Of a stretch of DNA of 64,000 bases, positions 8,451 to 16,442 are shown one piece after another; positions within the stretch are counted from its first letter, which is position 1, and each line of letters begins with the position of its first letter. Under the pieces are notes generated by a model. That model was not told the origin of the DNA and made no database searches. It was given only the letters and a program-made list of their open reading frames with translations. Made by a program: the position numbers and the translations under genes. This stretch comes from Enterococcus haemoperoxidus ATCC BAA-382 (lineage in GTDB: Bacteria; Bacillota; Bacilli; Lactobacillales; Enterococcaceae), in contig NZ_KE136480.1 in NCBI RefSeq assembly GCF_000407165.1, forward strand, positions 372,001 through 436,000. The letters are read 5' to 3'.

Positions 8451-9141
8451 TGTACCGACCCCCAAAAGTTAGACCCAAAAATCTAACTTCTGGAGGTCGG
8501 TATTTTTATGGCTAAATATAGCTTTGAATTCAAGCTGAAAATCGTTCAAGAGTATCTTGAAGGAAACGGAGGAGCACTCTATCTATCGAAGAAATATGGG
8601 GTGAAATCAAAAACACAAGTGAAGGATTGGATCAATGCTTATCGCGAATTCGGTGAAATAGGGCTCCTTCGAAAACGAAAAAATCAATATTATTCTGTTC
8701 AATTCAAGATGGATGCGATAGAGTTATATCAAACAAGTGAGCTGTCCTATCGCGAAGTAGCGAATCATTTAGGGATAAACAATCCCGCATTAATGGCCAA
8801 CTGGATGAAAATTTTTCGTTCAGAAGGAATCGATGGGCTCTCAAAAACGAAAGGACGTCCCAAAATCTTGTCTAAGATGGAGAATTTCTTCGGTCTATTG
8901 AAACAAGAAATCTATCATGGAAGAGAATACCATAGCTTTGAGGAATTGAAGCACGCCATTGATCGTTACATCCATTATTATAACTATGAACATATGAAGG
9001 AAAAACTAGATTGGCAAAGTCCAGTGCAATTTAGAGAAGCAGCATTGAGAGCAGCTTAAAATAGAATCGGCAATGAAATCAAAGAAAAACGGAGTGGATT
9101 TCTCCACTCCGAAAAAAGTCTAACTTTTTGGGGTCACTACA
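8451..9141 (+). mobile_element. IS3-family deletion derivative with both terminal inverted repeats
   Basis: The left end TGTACCGACCCCCAAAAGTT and the right end, read on the other strand as TGTAGTGACCCCAAAAAGTT, match in nearly all of about 24 bases, and both start with TGT as IS3 elements do. The 691-bp element is about half of a normal IS3-family element (about 1.2-1.5 kb). No convincing 3-4 bp target duplication is seen at the flanks (tat versus ctt). Confidence 0.85.
8508..9059 (+). pseudogene. Internally deleted IS3-family transposase (OrfA fused to OrfB tail)
   Basis: Residues 1 to about 120 are an IS3 OrfA with two helix-turn-helix units (FEFKLKIVQEYLEGNGG and FKMDAIELYQTSELSYREVA). 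From KMENFFGLLKQEIYHGREYH onward the protein is the extreme C-terminus of OrfB, the end of the rve integrase domain (YIHYYNYEHMKEKLDWQSPVQ). Everything between, including the first two acidic residues of the DDE triad and the usual frameshift window, is gone. The join is in frame, leaving an open 183-codon frame. It cannot transpose by itself but could bind the ends. Confidence 0.85.
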
Positions 9142-9146
9142 CTTGT

Positions 9147-9169
9147 ATAAGAGCCATGGTCTTATTTTT
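9147..9169 (+). terminator. Possible terminator displaced by the IS insertion
   Basis: ATAAGA and TCTTAT arms around GCCATGG, followed by TTTT on the plus strand. No plus-strand gene ends next to it; the hydrolase gene does if the IS element is removed. This reading is inference. Confidence 0.4.
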
Positions 9170-9185
9170 CATCTAGATTTTCACT

Positions 9186-9965
9186 TTACTTATTCCAAGT
9201 TATAGGAATAGTTGTTTGGCCTCTGAATGAATAAAAAGCTTCACCATCTTCTACTTCTGCTAAAAATTCAAAGTGTAGTTCTTTAGTATCTGTAGGGATA
9301 TTTTCCCATTCCAGGATCCCTTCAGATGAAATAGTGACATTTTCATCAAATGAACTATATTCAACTTTAGCATTTTTAAATTGACTTGATAGAGTAACTG
9401 GATCAACGATAGTCAGCGACGGATTTGATTTACTAATTTTATAAGTAGCCAGCTTATTATCATCCAAACTGATTTTTATTTCTTTTAACTGAGGTAAGTT
9501 TGACAATGCTGAAATGTCAGTAAAACTGGCTTCATGTCCTTCAAAATAAATACGCTCTAACTCGCTAAGTTTTGATAGATCTTCCAAATTTGGTACCAAT
9601 AAATTTATATCGTAAAGCTCAAGTTCCTTTAATTGCTCTAGTTCTCCTAATGATCGGAGGTCTTTAAACGTTCCTCCCTCAGTACTGAATTTATGAGCAC
9701 TCTTGAATTCGTTAACCCCTTCAAGATTAAAGTCTTTATCACTGAGCTCCCCCACGATTGTTCCAGTATAATTTTGAACTACGTCTTTTTCAAAGATTCC
9801 ATATTTTTCAAATAAATTATTGGGATCTGCAACGTCTCTACTCAACTCTGTTCTTAAGTTATCAGAAGGAAGATAGACATACTCCCCTAAAGCACTAGCA
9901 ATCTTAGGAACCACTAGCAATCCCATTATTATAAAAAGCCCTGTAATATAAATTTTCTTTTTCAT
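9186..9965 (-). CDS. Secreted leucine-rich-repeat protein, internalin-like
   Basis: The start is set at 9965 because GGAG lies 9 bases upstream; the open frame reaches 10082 but that part is not signal-peptide-like. The 259-residue product opens with a signal peptide (KKKIYITGLFIIMGLLVV, cut near ASA). The middle holds degenerate leucine-rich repeats (FKDLRSLGELEQLKELELYD, NLEDLSKLSELERIYFEG, DISALSNLPQLKEIKISL), followed by a beta-rich C-terminal domain. There is no LPxTG, WxL or lipobox, so it is probably released or held non-covalently. It sits between the two hydrolase copies on the opposite strand. Function unknown. Confidence 0.7.
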   Translation of the reverse strand: MKKKIYITGLFIIMGLLVVPKIASALGEYVYLPSDNLRTELSRDVADPNNLFEKYGIFEKDVVQNYTGTIVGELSDKDFNLEGVNEFKSAHKFSTEGGTFKDLRSLGELEQLKELELYDINLLVPNLEDLSKLSELERIYFEGHEASFTDISALSNLPQLKEIKISLDDNKLATYKISKSNPSLTIVDPVTLSSQFKNAKVEYSSFDENVTISSEGILEWENIPTDTKELHFEFLAEVEDGEAFYSFRGQTTIPITWNK

Positions 9966-10145
9966 CTTAAACTCCATTCCGTTCATACTTTGTCCACCTA
10001 ATTGAAATGATAAAGCAGAACAATCCTTTTTTAATACTTTTTTTAAAACTACCCTAACGCATACCTGACTTTTTAACACCAACTTTCTTGTTTAGCCTTT
10101 AATCTTTTTTTAGTGTGCTTTATAAATCTCGTTGTCTCTTGTCAC

Positions 10146-10182
10146 GTATAGGAACTTAAACGTTAGCGGTTTACTCCTATAC
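10146..10182. repeat. Inverted repeat in a gene-free stretch (9966-10332)
   Basis: GTATAGGA (10146-10153) and TCCTATAC (10175-10182) form perfect 8-bp arms with inner AAAC/GTTT pairing. The rest of 9966-10332 is AT-rich and shows no gene. The element could be a regulatory site or part of the promoter region of the minus-strand secreted protein. Confidence 0.35.
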
Positions 10183-10332
10183 CTGTTTGACTAAAACAAA
10201 TCTATATTTATTATACCAAAAGTATATCATCATAATCAATTTAGTTTTTATTACATTCTTTTTCTCAAAAAATTCAACAAACATATTTAATAAAATTAAT
10301 AATCCACTTAAATATTTGTATTAAATACCCCA

Positions 10333-10452
10333 TAGTCTTTATTTGATTATAAATTTAAACTACGTTAAACTTTTATAAAGTTCACTTTAACTTATATTAT
10401 TCTATTTTTTTAGATAGAACATTTATTTCATAAAAAAGAGGGAGCGGTAATT
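10333..10452 (+). repeat. Second copy of the hydrolase upstream region
   Basis: Nearly the same as 7300-7419, including the ribosome-binding AAAAAAGAGGGAGCG. Changes include loss of the TATAAT box (here TTATTCTATTTTTTT). Confidence 0.8.
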
Positions 10453-10688
10453 ATGTGTACAAGTGTTACAATGGCATCGAAGGTGTGGTAAAGACAACAC
10501 AAGCCTATGATTATACGCAATATACTTTTGTTATGGTAAACAGCTCTTTGAATTATGATTATAAAACGTACAATAATCAACGCATTCGCTGCATCCAATT
10601 AGGCAATGAAGATTTCGACGCAGCAACTGGGAAAATCTGGTCTAGTGGAGATTCAGAAGATATTTTATATCGAAATAATAAAAAATAA
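10453..10688 (+). pseudogene. Internally deleted, frameshifted second choloylglycine hydrolase
   Basis: The ATG at 10453 gives MCTSVTMASK, the start of a paralogue of the 7420 gene, then runs into a stop after two more codons. In the next frame the sequence resumes at GVVKTTQAYDYTQYT, matching residues 265-332 of the first copy with about six substitutions in 68. About 250 codons are missing. The joint lies in CGAAGGTGTGG, with a few bases of shared AAGG/AAAG, as expected of short-homology deletion. The catalytic core is gone, so it is non-functional as an enzyme. Confidence 0.85.
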
Positions 10689-10703
10689 TCTGTGATACTA
10701 TAC

Positions 10704-10746
10704 AAAGAGAGTAGCAACCTTTTTATCCTAGGGTGCTACTCTCTTT
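10704..10746. terminator. Bidirectional terminator
   Basis: AAAGAGAGTAGCA and TGCTACTCTCTTT form a 13-bp stem between the hydrolase remnant and the convergent XRE gene. Confidence 0.8.
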
Positions 10747-10756
10747 TGATATGCTC

Positions 10757-11494
10757 CTAATCAACAATTTCTTGTCTTTTATGGACAGTATTTTTCAGTA
10801 GATCTACGTACTCTTTTTGATATTTTTTCAAATAAGCGTTCACCGATTGCTTTTTCTCATCTGACCAACTTGATTCACTTTTCGATAAATTCCCAGCCTT
10901 ATCTACTTCAACTATCGCTTCATGTGTTACTTTTGGATCATTCGCTTCTGAAATAACGACATATTGTTTATTGCCAGCTTTGACTTTAATCACCAAATTG
11001 TCTTTTCTCGCAATCACTCCTGGCTGGTATTCTTTTAATGGAATAGGATTGACACCGGGTTCCATGATATACGTCGCATACAGAATACCATCTTCTTGCA
11101 GAGTATAACTCCCTGAATCTTTGTAATCATCTTGCTTCCAAGAATGCGCAGTAAGATTAGTTAAATAGCGCTGTTCATCCATTCTCAATTTGCCATTAAA
11201 ACCAGTATAAATCAACACAAGAACTCCTATAAACAATAATATCCGCTTGTAATAGCTGTTCCATCTTATTTTTTTTGATAAATCTTTTGTCATTTCCGTA
11301 TCCTCCCGTAATAAGTTATCAAGAGAGATACCGAACAAGTCACTGATTGCTACAATTGTTTCTAAATCCGGATAATTCCTGCCTACTTCCCAGCTAGAAA
11401 CGGTGGAACGAGAAACATTTAATAATTCACTTAACTGTTCTTGTGTCAGTTCTTTTTTTAAGCGTTGCTCTTTGATTTTATCGCCAATGTTCAT
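10757..11494 (-). CDS. XRE-family HTH regulator with membrane anchor
   Basis: A 245-residue protein. Residues 1-60 are a Cro/CI-type HTH (KIKEQRLKKELTQEQLSELL, then VSRSTVSSWEVGRNYPD). One membrane segment at about 83-100 (RILLFIGVLVLIYTGF) is followed by an exported domain of about 145 residues that would sense something outside; the domain is unrecognised. The layout suggests a one-component, membrane-tethered regulator. It is monocistronic and has a good GAGGTG ribosome binding site. Target genes are unknown. Confidence 0.8.
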   Translation of the reverse strand: MNIGDKIKEQRLKKELTQEQLSELLNVSRSTVSSWEVGRNYPDLETIVAISDLFGISLDNLLREDTEMTKDLSKKIRWNSYYKRILLFIGVLVLIYTGFNGKLRMDEQRYLTNLTAHSWKQDDYKDSGSYTLQEDGILYATYIMEPGVNPIPLKEYQPGVIARKDNLVIKVKAGNKQYVVISEANDPKVTHEAIVEVDKAGNLSKSESSWSDEKKQSVNAYLKKYQKEYVDLLKNTVHKRQEIVD

Positions 11495-11671
11495 GGTATC
11501 ACCTCTTTCTTTTTTATTATCTTGATAACTTACAATAAAAGGTAGCCACTTTTCGTATCATTTCTAGATTTTTGTATGATACAATTCGTATCATATTGAT
11601 TTGTCGGTATTTCCAGGGATCAGCACTTAAACATTATAGCAAAATTCTAGCGGATTATTGTCTTATTAAAA

Positions 11672-11718
11672 TAAAAAACACGCTCAAAAACTTGTAGAAT
11701 CTACGAAGGTTTTGAACG
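11672..11718 (-). terminator. Terminator of the histidine phosphatase gene
   Basis: An imperfect stem (CGTTCAAAACCTTCGTAG on the minus strand paired with CTACAAGTTTTTGAGCG) followed by GTGTTTTTT. Confidence 0.7.
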
Positions 11719-11821
11719 TATTTATCTATAAAAGACTTGCACATTTATTTTTGTGTCAGCTATCTAGTTGATCAAGCCATGAGAGAAAAATTCGCTCCTC
11801 TTGGAATACACTTGTCATCTT

Positions 11822-12400
11822 TTATTCCAAACTTGAAAAATCGTGGTTGATAATCTCTAGTAACTTAAATGTATCATGCTCAAATGCAAATTTTAAAATA
11901 CAACAATTTCCTAATCTATCTTTTTGATCGACTTCACTGGTATGCGCCCAGTTTCGCATAAATTGCCGACAAGATGCCCCATGTGAAACAGCTAAAACAG
12001 TCGCTCCTGCTTCTTTCATGATGTCCAGCAAGGTTTCAGATATTCGTTCTCTAAATTGACATTCTTCTTCTCCACCATATCCAGCAAAAAAGTTGCCATA
12101 TGGTAATGGCGGATTCAGAGACTCACTCTCTGATTCAAAACGGCCAAAATTCCATTCTTTCAATCCTTTTACCCTTTTATATGGCTTATCCGTTACTTGC
12201 TCTAAGGTATCACTTGCTCGTTCAGAGGTAGAAGAGTATGCGCTATCAAAAATAATGTCGCGGTCCTTGAAATAACCTCCAGCGATTTGCGCTTGTCTGA
12301 TGCCTTTTTCTGTAAGGGGTGAATCACACCAGCCTTGGATTTTTTTCTGTTGATTAAATAATGTTTCCCCATGCCTCATCAGATATAATGTTTTGGTCAT
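11822..12400 (-). CDS. Histidine phosphatase family protein (phosphoglycerate mutase-like)
   Basis: A 192-residue protein with the family signature LYLMRHGETLFN near the start (catalytic His in RHG), then the second conserved patch YSSTSERASDT and the late His in VLAVSHGASCRQF. Family members remove phosphate from sugars or small phosphoesters; the substrate is not predictable. The start at 12400 has GAGGG 8 bases upstream and places RHG at the usual position. A longer open frame starts at 12466 but adds residues absent from the family. Confidence 0.88.
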   Translation of the reverse strand: MTKTLYLMRHGETLFNQQKKIQGWCDSPLTEKGIRQAQIAGGYFKDRDIIFDSAYSSTSERASDTLEQVTDKPYKRVKGLKEWNFGRFESESESLNPPLPYGNFFAGYGGEEECQFRERISETLLDIMKEAGATVLAVSHGASCRQFMRNWAHTSEVDQKDRLGNCCILKFAFEHDTFKLLEIINHDFSSLE

Positions 12401-12463
12401 AATCTTGCCCTCTTTTCTATTCATTGTGTTTATCATAAACCATGAAGTGAACTCCAAGGCAAG

Positions 12464-12500
12464 CAAAAAAAGCTGAACATTGTCGATTCAGCTTTTTTTG
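12464..12500. terminator. Terminator, stem AAAAAAAGCTGAA/TTCAGCTTTTTTT
   Basis: Strong A/T-flanked hairpin between the minus-strand YdeI-type gene and the phosphatase gene, so it separates the two into independent units. Confidence 0.85.
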
Positions 12501-12504
12501 CTCT

Positions 12505-13071
12505 TTATTCAAGTAATCGGCCTTCATCATGCCAAGCACCATACATTTTTGCAGCCTTTGTATTTTCCAAAAATTTAGCCAATCGCTTCTCAAATAACTC
12601 TGGCTGATGTTTATAGTTTTGGATCGTGTCGATACGGATACGCCGATATAATTCTGGGAAGGTCAAGAATGTTTCATAGGTTTCCATGTCTGCTTTTAGT
12701 CTTTGTATAATGAGTTCATCGATTTCAAAAGACTCTTCTGACATATCAGGTAAAACGTTTCTACCTTGATCGGTCATTAAGCCTAATCTTTCCAGACGAC
12801 GGACGCGTTCTTTGTTTAGCTCTGTCCATGGACTTTTTTTCGCTCTTGGTGAAAGTCGTTGAGCAGTTTGTGTATCAGAGACTTTCTTTTTGATACCATC
12901 GATCCAACCGAAACAAAGGGCTTCTTCTACCGCATCTAGGTATTGGATTTTATTGGGTTCTGGTTTGATGCTAACGATGATCCAGCAGTATTTTTTGGTT
13001 GTGCTGTTTGCTTCTAACCAGTTACGTAATTCTTGTCGGGTCGTTATGGGTAGTAGATTATCTATTTCCAT
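12505..13071 (-). CDS. YdeI/OmpD-associated-like protein
   Basis: A 188-residue soluble protein with the marks of the YdeI/OmpD-associated family: an N-terminal RQELRNWLEANSTTKKYCWI block, the central EEALCFGWIDG motif, SPRAKKSPWTELNKERVRRL, and the C-terminal Trp-rich end. The family is widespread in bacteria and its biochemical role is not established. It is transcribed alone from a promoter near 13100. Confidence 0.8.
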   Translation of the reverse strand: MEIDNLLPITTRQELRNWLEANSTTKKYCWIIVSIKPEPNKIQYLDAVEEALCFGWIDGIKKKVSDTQTAQRLSPRAKKSPWTELNKERVRRLERLGLMTDQGRNVLPDMSEESFEIDELIIQRLKADMETYETFLTFPELYRRIRIDTIQNYKHQPELFEKRLAKFLENTKAAKMYGAWHDEGRLLE

Positions 13072-13145
13072 CTGATAAACTCCTCTTTTACTGTGATTAG
13101 AGTATTATACAGGAATCTGAAGGGAAAAATAACTATTTAGCCAAA

Positions 13146-13868
13146 CTACTCTCTGTAATCTGTTAAACGAGCATATATTTCTTTGATTTCTGATTGTTCG
13201 TCGATTCCCACATACAAAGAAGAACGAATATTTTTTTTCTTGTACGCATCCTCTCCATTGTCTGAGACTTCTAATTCTTTTGATTCGACCTCTTTCTCAT
13301 GCTCTTTCAGCTGTGTGAGCGCAATCGTTAAATTCTCCACTTGAACTAGTTCCCCTAGTTTTTTTAATAATGGCTCTACATTTTCGCTTTGAAATGCCGA
13401 TGATTCTCCATAATTTGAAAGTGTGATTGTTTGGTCAATTAAATTAGCTTGTTTTTTTTCTGGAAGATAGTGGTACTCAGAATCAATATAAGCGAATGCC
13501 TGCATGGTATCCCCTTGCTCATAAGGATAAAATCCGCGTACCTGTAACTTGTTTTCTTTCGCATCGATTGTATACGTTACGGTGCCTTTTTCTCCTGTAG
13601 CTGTCAATAATGCTTCATCTAAGATGGCTTCAGTTTTTTCAGTCAAAGTAGATAGCAATACAGCAAACTTTTCTTTTAAAATGGTTTCAGCTGCTGCTTT
13701 AGAGAGATCACTATATTCGAAAACACCGAATGGTTTGGTTCTCTTTGATTGCCACAGCAAGTCTTGCGATTCTTTAGGAAAACCGTTCTCTTTCTCACAT
13801 CCAGAAATGATCAATATGGGGAGTAAACATACGATGATCAGCGTTATCACACGCGTTTTTCTATTCAT
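13146..13868 (-). CDS. Lipoprotein at the 3' end of the WxL operon
   Basis: A 240-residue lipoprotein of unrecognised family. The signal sequence (TRVITLIIVCLLPILIISGC) carries a lipobox with Cys24. The mature part is mixed alpha/beta with an alanine/leucine helix (AAAETILKEKFAVLLSTL) and an acidic Glu/Lys stretch (KEHEKEVESKELEVSDN). The start at 13868 is preceded by AGAGG. It follows the signal-peptidase-like gene after a 36-bp gap, so it is probably the last gene of the surface-protein operon. It might assist assembly at the membrane, but nothing in the sequence says how. Confidence 0.75.
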   Translation of the reverse strand: MNRKTRVITLIIVCLLPILIISGCEKENGFPKESQDLLWQSKRTKPFGVFEYSDLSKAAAETILKEKFAVLLSTLTEKTEAILDEALLTATGEKGTVTYTIDAKENKLQVRGFYPYEQGDTMQAFAYIDSEYHYLPEKKQANLIDQTITLSNYGESSAFQSENVEPLLKKLGELVQVENLTIALTQLKEHEKEVESKELEVSDNGEDAYKKKNIRSSLYVGIDEQSEIKEIYARLTDYRE

Positions 13869-13904
13869 AAAAGATGTACCTCTTTTCATATTTTACTTAG
13901 CTAT

Positions 13905-14606
13905 TTAAAATTTTTGCATTTGATGGAGTGGGAACCATTTCAATTTTACGACCCCGATAACATCGTTTACTTGTATGAAACCAAATTTCCGACTATCTGT
14001 TTCATACATTCGATTGTCTACCATCACAAAATAACTATCTTTTGGCACCATAGATTCTCCTGTCTTTTCCAACAGTGTAAAGTCATTAGTATACATGTGA
14101 TTTTCTTTCGCCGCTTGGGTAATCGAGGTTGCTAAAAAGCGCTCATTTTTCATTTCTCCATTGATAAATAATTGATCATTTTGATAGTATAATGACTCTC
14201 CTTGTAATCCGATCACACGTTGAATTACTTTTTCTTTGGTAAATGGATGAATAAAATAAATCAGATCATACCTCTTTATAGAGGCTAACTTATTTACAAC
14301 AAGCCGATCCCCTTCATTTAACGTCATTGTCATACTGTAGCCATTGACCCTAGGAACGGTGAACACGACTATTCGAAAAAAGCTAATTAGAAGTAAACTA
14401 ATAACGGTCGTAATACCTAGCTCTATCAAGAATCGTTTCACTCTTTTCCTAGTCTTTCGCTTTTTTCTTTTTTGCTGAGATTGTCTTGGACGCTTGACTT
14501 TCCTTATGTTTTTTTTAGTGAAACGCTTATGTATTGAAGCGGTCGTCGACCGTTTGCGTTTCTTCGGCCGCTTCTTTGTAGAGGGAATTGTCTTTTTCTT
14601 ATTCAC
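13905..14606 (-). CDS. Signal peptidase I-like protein with Gln at the catalytic Lys position
   Basis: A 233-residue S26-type protein. Residues 1-57 are extremely Lys/Arg rich, one membrane segment covers about 59-83, and the family boxes follow: GYSMTMTLNEGD (Ser91), then KVIQRVIGLQGE, and near the end DSYFVMVDNRMYETDSRKFG. In active enzymes the third box reads (I/V)KR(V/A)xGLPGD, with the general-base Lys before Arg. Here that residue is Gln129. Ser91 is kept. This recalls the catalytically altered SipA/SpsA-like proteins of Gram-positive bacteria, some of which serve pilus assembly as scaffolds. The start is GTG with GAGGTG upstream. It could also be an active enzyme using a nearby Lys (Lys126). 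Confidence 0.8.
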   Translation of the reverse strand: MNKKKTIPSTKKRPKKRKRSTTASIHKRFTKKNIRKVKRPRQSQQKRKKRKTRKRVKRFLIELGITTVISLLLISFFRIVVFTVPRVNGYSMTMTLNEGDRLVVNKLASIKRYDLIYFIHPFTKEKVIQRVIGLQGESLYYQNDQLFINGEMKNERFLATSITQAAKENHMYTNDFTLLEKTGESMVPKDSYFVMVDNRMYETDSRKFGFIQVNDVIGVVKLKWFPLHQMQKF

Positions 14607-14626
14607 TACATTTCACCTCAACTCGT

Positions 14627-15292
14627 TTACTTTTTTTGTTTTAAAGCTAATTCGTTGATTTTAAAATAGTCAAAAACTTTCTTACGACTTCGTGTTAGCT
14701 TTTCTAGATCTTTTTGATAATCAGAAACCAGTTGCGCGTTGGCTAAATCCTCACTACTTAAGGCATAAATATTCGTCCCGAGTTCTTTCATCATGGCTTT
14801 ATAACGAATCAATAACGACGTGCCTTCCTCTGACATCCCTTGCGCTAGATTTCGATTTCCATAACTCACTAGTAAGGAACTGACATCTCTTAACTTCGGT
14901 TGGATTTTATCGATGCTGCCACCGCTTTCGATATCTTTTAAATTTGTATTTACCTCTTCCGTGACAAAATAACTTTGCACAATCATATTGGAATCTTCTG
15001 CCGTTAAATTCGTTGATTGATAGTAACGTGCATACAATGCTCCGCAAATAGTTACGATCCCAAAAATCGCAAGCAACAACAGCCATCTGAGAAAAAAGCG
15101 TTTTTGTTTTTGAAGTCGATATTTTTTCTTTTTTAGCCAACGTCTTTTTTGTTTCGTTTTTGGTCGTTTTCGGTTCAACATGTTTAACGTTAGCTTAATA
15201 GAGAACAAGCGCGTACTTACAAACAGAAGTACAAGGATGGATACGAAACCACTCGATAATAGCCCAATAAACAGCCAATCCAATACACTCAT
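14627..15292 (-). CDS. Two-TM membrane protein with polybasic loop, WxL-operon member
   Basis: A 221-residue protein of unrecognised family. It has an N-terminal membrane segment (WLFIGLLSSGFVSILVLLFV), a highly basic stretch (about 30 residues, mostly Lys and Arg, around KQKRRWLKKKKYRLQKQKR), then a second membrane segment (WLLLLAIFGIVTICGALYA). The remaining 120 or so residues are helical and would lie outside. The GAGGAGG site just before the ATG is strong. It lies between a DUF916 gene and the signal-peptidase-like gene with gaps of 14-20 bp, so it is co-transcribed with them. Confidence 0.75.
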   Translation of the reverse strand: MSVLDWLFIGLLSSGFVSILVLLFVSTRLFSIKLTLNMLNRKRPKTKQKRRWLKKKKYRLQKQKRFFLRWLLLLAIFGIVTICGALYARYYQSTNLTAEDSNMIVQSYFVTEEVNTNLKDIESGGSIDKIQPKLRDVSSLLVSYGNRNLAQGMSEEGTSLLIRYKAMMKELGTNIYALSSEDLANAQLVSDYQKDLEKLTRSRKKVFDYFKINELALKQKK

Positions 15293-15306
15293 TTGGTCAT
15301 GCCTCC

Positions 15307-16368
15307 TCAGCTATTTTTTTTACTTTTCTTTCTTTTCTTTTTCTTACTGTTGTTGATTACTCGAACAATGAAGAAAATGATGACAAAAACAGCTATAATT
15401 CCAGAAACAATCAAACCGATCAATCCCCAATCGATCCCTCTTTCTTGAATCAAGGTCACATCTTGCGCGTTATATTTATCGGCTTCTTCTTTTGTGATTT
15501 TAAATTTTTTCGTCCATTCCCATTTTTTTTCTTGATTGCTTACAAGGACATGAGCATTGTAAACACCGGGTTCCATTTTTTCAGAATTCATTAGAATAGG
15601 AAAATCAATCATCGAATTAGGAGCCATCCTCATTTTGATTTTCTTGGTTTCATACAAAATTTCACTGGAATCCTCTTTCATCACTTGGGCTTCTACATCC
15701 ATATCATTGACAAAATCTGGCTGTATATTTGAATAGTTAATAAATATAGCATTACGATAGTTAGATAATCCTGGATAAACGTTATTCAGTTCTAATTCTG
15801 GTTCGATTGGTGTATCTGTTTCTTTTAACACTAAACCAATCAGATAAGCATACTCATTGATAACCCCTTTTTGTTTCTTTTTTTCCTCTTCTTCTTCTTT
15901 GGTCGGGATCACTTTCAAGTGAATCCCACCAGTTAAAATACCGTCATAACTTGTTGCAGGCATATCGATGGTTAATTCTAATACCTCTTTTTGATTCGGT
16001 GGAAGGACAACTTTCTCAGGCCCTGTCACCATTTTTTTCAAGTCAAATTTCAGTGAGGAATCGTCTTTAATTGGGCTTGGGCCAAATTCAATCACACCAT
16101 TTGAATTTGTTTTTGCTTGGCTGATTTCGACACCAACAGTGACTTCTTTATCTACATCATTTTTCAATTCTATTTGAATTTTTTGTTTTTTCCCTGGTGT
16201 CATTCTTAAGTTAAAATACCCAACGTCTCCTTCTTGATTTTCTGGTTTGACTACTGTGTAAGTATAGGGCGTGGCGATTGCTTCGGTAGCATATGTTTTC
16301 TCTGTTGTCACAATCATACTAACTATGTAAAATAAACAGATTAATAAAAATGCGTTTCTTTTTTTCAT
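15307..16368 (-). CDS. DUF916/DUF3324 (WxLIP) membrane-anchored protein, module 2
   Basis: A 353-residue cell-surface complex protein. After a signal peptide (about 1-27) comes DUF916 (YTYTVVKPENQEGDVGYFNL, then GKKQKIQIELKN), then DUF3324 (INEYAYLIGLVLKET, ending in MAPNSMIDFPI, GVYNAHVLV). A C-terminal membrane segment (WGLIGLIVSGIIAVFVII) and a basic tail (KKKKRKKSKKN) hold it in the membrane. In this family one domain binds peptidoglycan and the other binds WxL proteins, so it anchors the WxL products of the same operon. A terminator-like hairpin precedes the gene. Confidence 0.9.
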   Translation of the reverse strand: MKKRNAFLLICLFYIVSMIVTTEKTYATEAIATPYTYTVVKPENQEGDVGYFNLRMTPGKKQKIQIELKNDVDKEVTVGVEISQAKTNSNGVIEFGPSPIKDDSSLKFDLKKMVTGPEKVVLPPNQKEVLELTIDMPATSYDGILTGGIHLKVIPTKEEEEEKKKQKGVINEYAYLIGLVLKETDTPIEPELELNNVYPGLSNYRNAIFINYSNIQPDFVNDMDVEAQVMKEDSSEILYETKKIKMRMAPNSMIDFPILMNSEKMEPGVYNAHVLVSNQEKKWEWTKKFKITKEEADKYNAQDVTLIQERGIDWGLIGLIVSGIIAVFVIIFFIVRVINNSKKKKRKKSKKNS

Positions 16369-16386
16369 CTACAAATCAACCTTTCT

Positions 16387-16420
16387 AAAAAAACTCACCG
16401 ATTTTTTTAATCGGTGAGCT
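16387..16420 (-). terminator. Hairpin with T run between WxL gene and DUF916 gene
   Basis: CTCACCGATT and AATCGGTGAG form a perfect 10-bp stem with a T-rich loop, followed on the minus strand by seven T. It looks like a full intrinsic terminator in mid-operon, so downstream expression would depend on read-through or antitermination. Confidence 0.8.
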
Positions 16421-16442
16421 TACTTTCGTTTGCGTTACCTTT

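Noticed and set aside
10146-10157. GTATAGGAACTT resembles an arm of the yeast FRT site
   Set aside because: Only one arm matches, the opposite arm and spacer differ, and no recombinase is nearby; a chance match in an inverted repeat.
14907-15140. Basic 77-codon frame inside the two-TM membrane protein gene
   Set aside because: It is the same strand in another frame of a well-supported gene; Lys-rich composition comes from the polybasic stretch.
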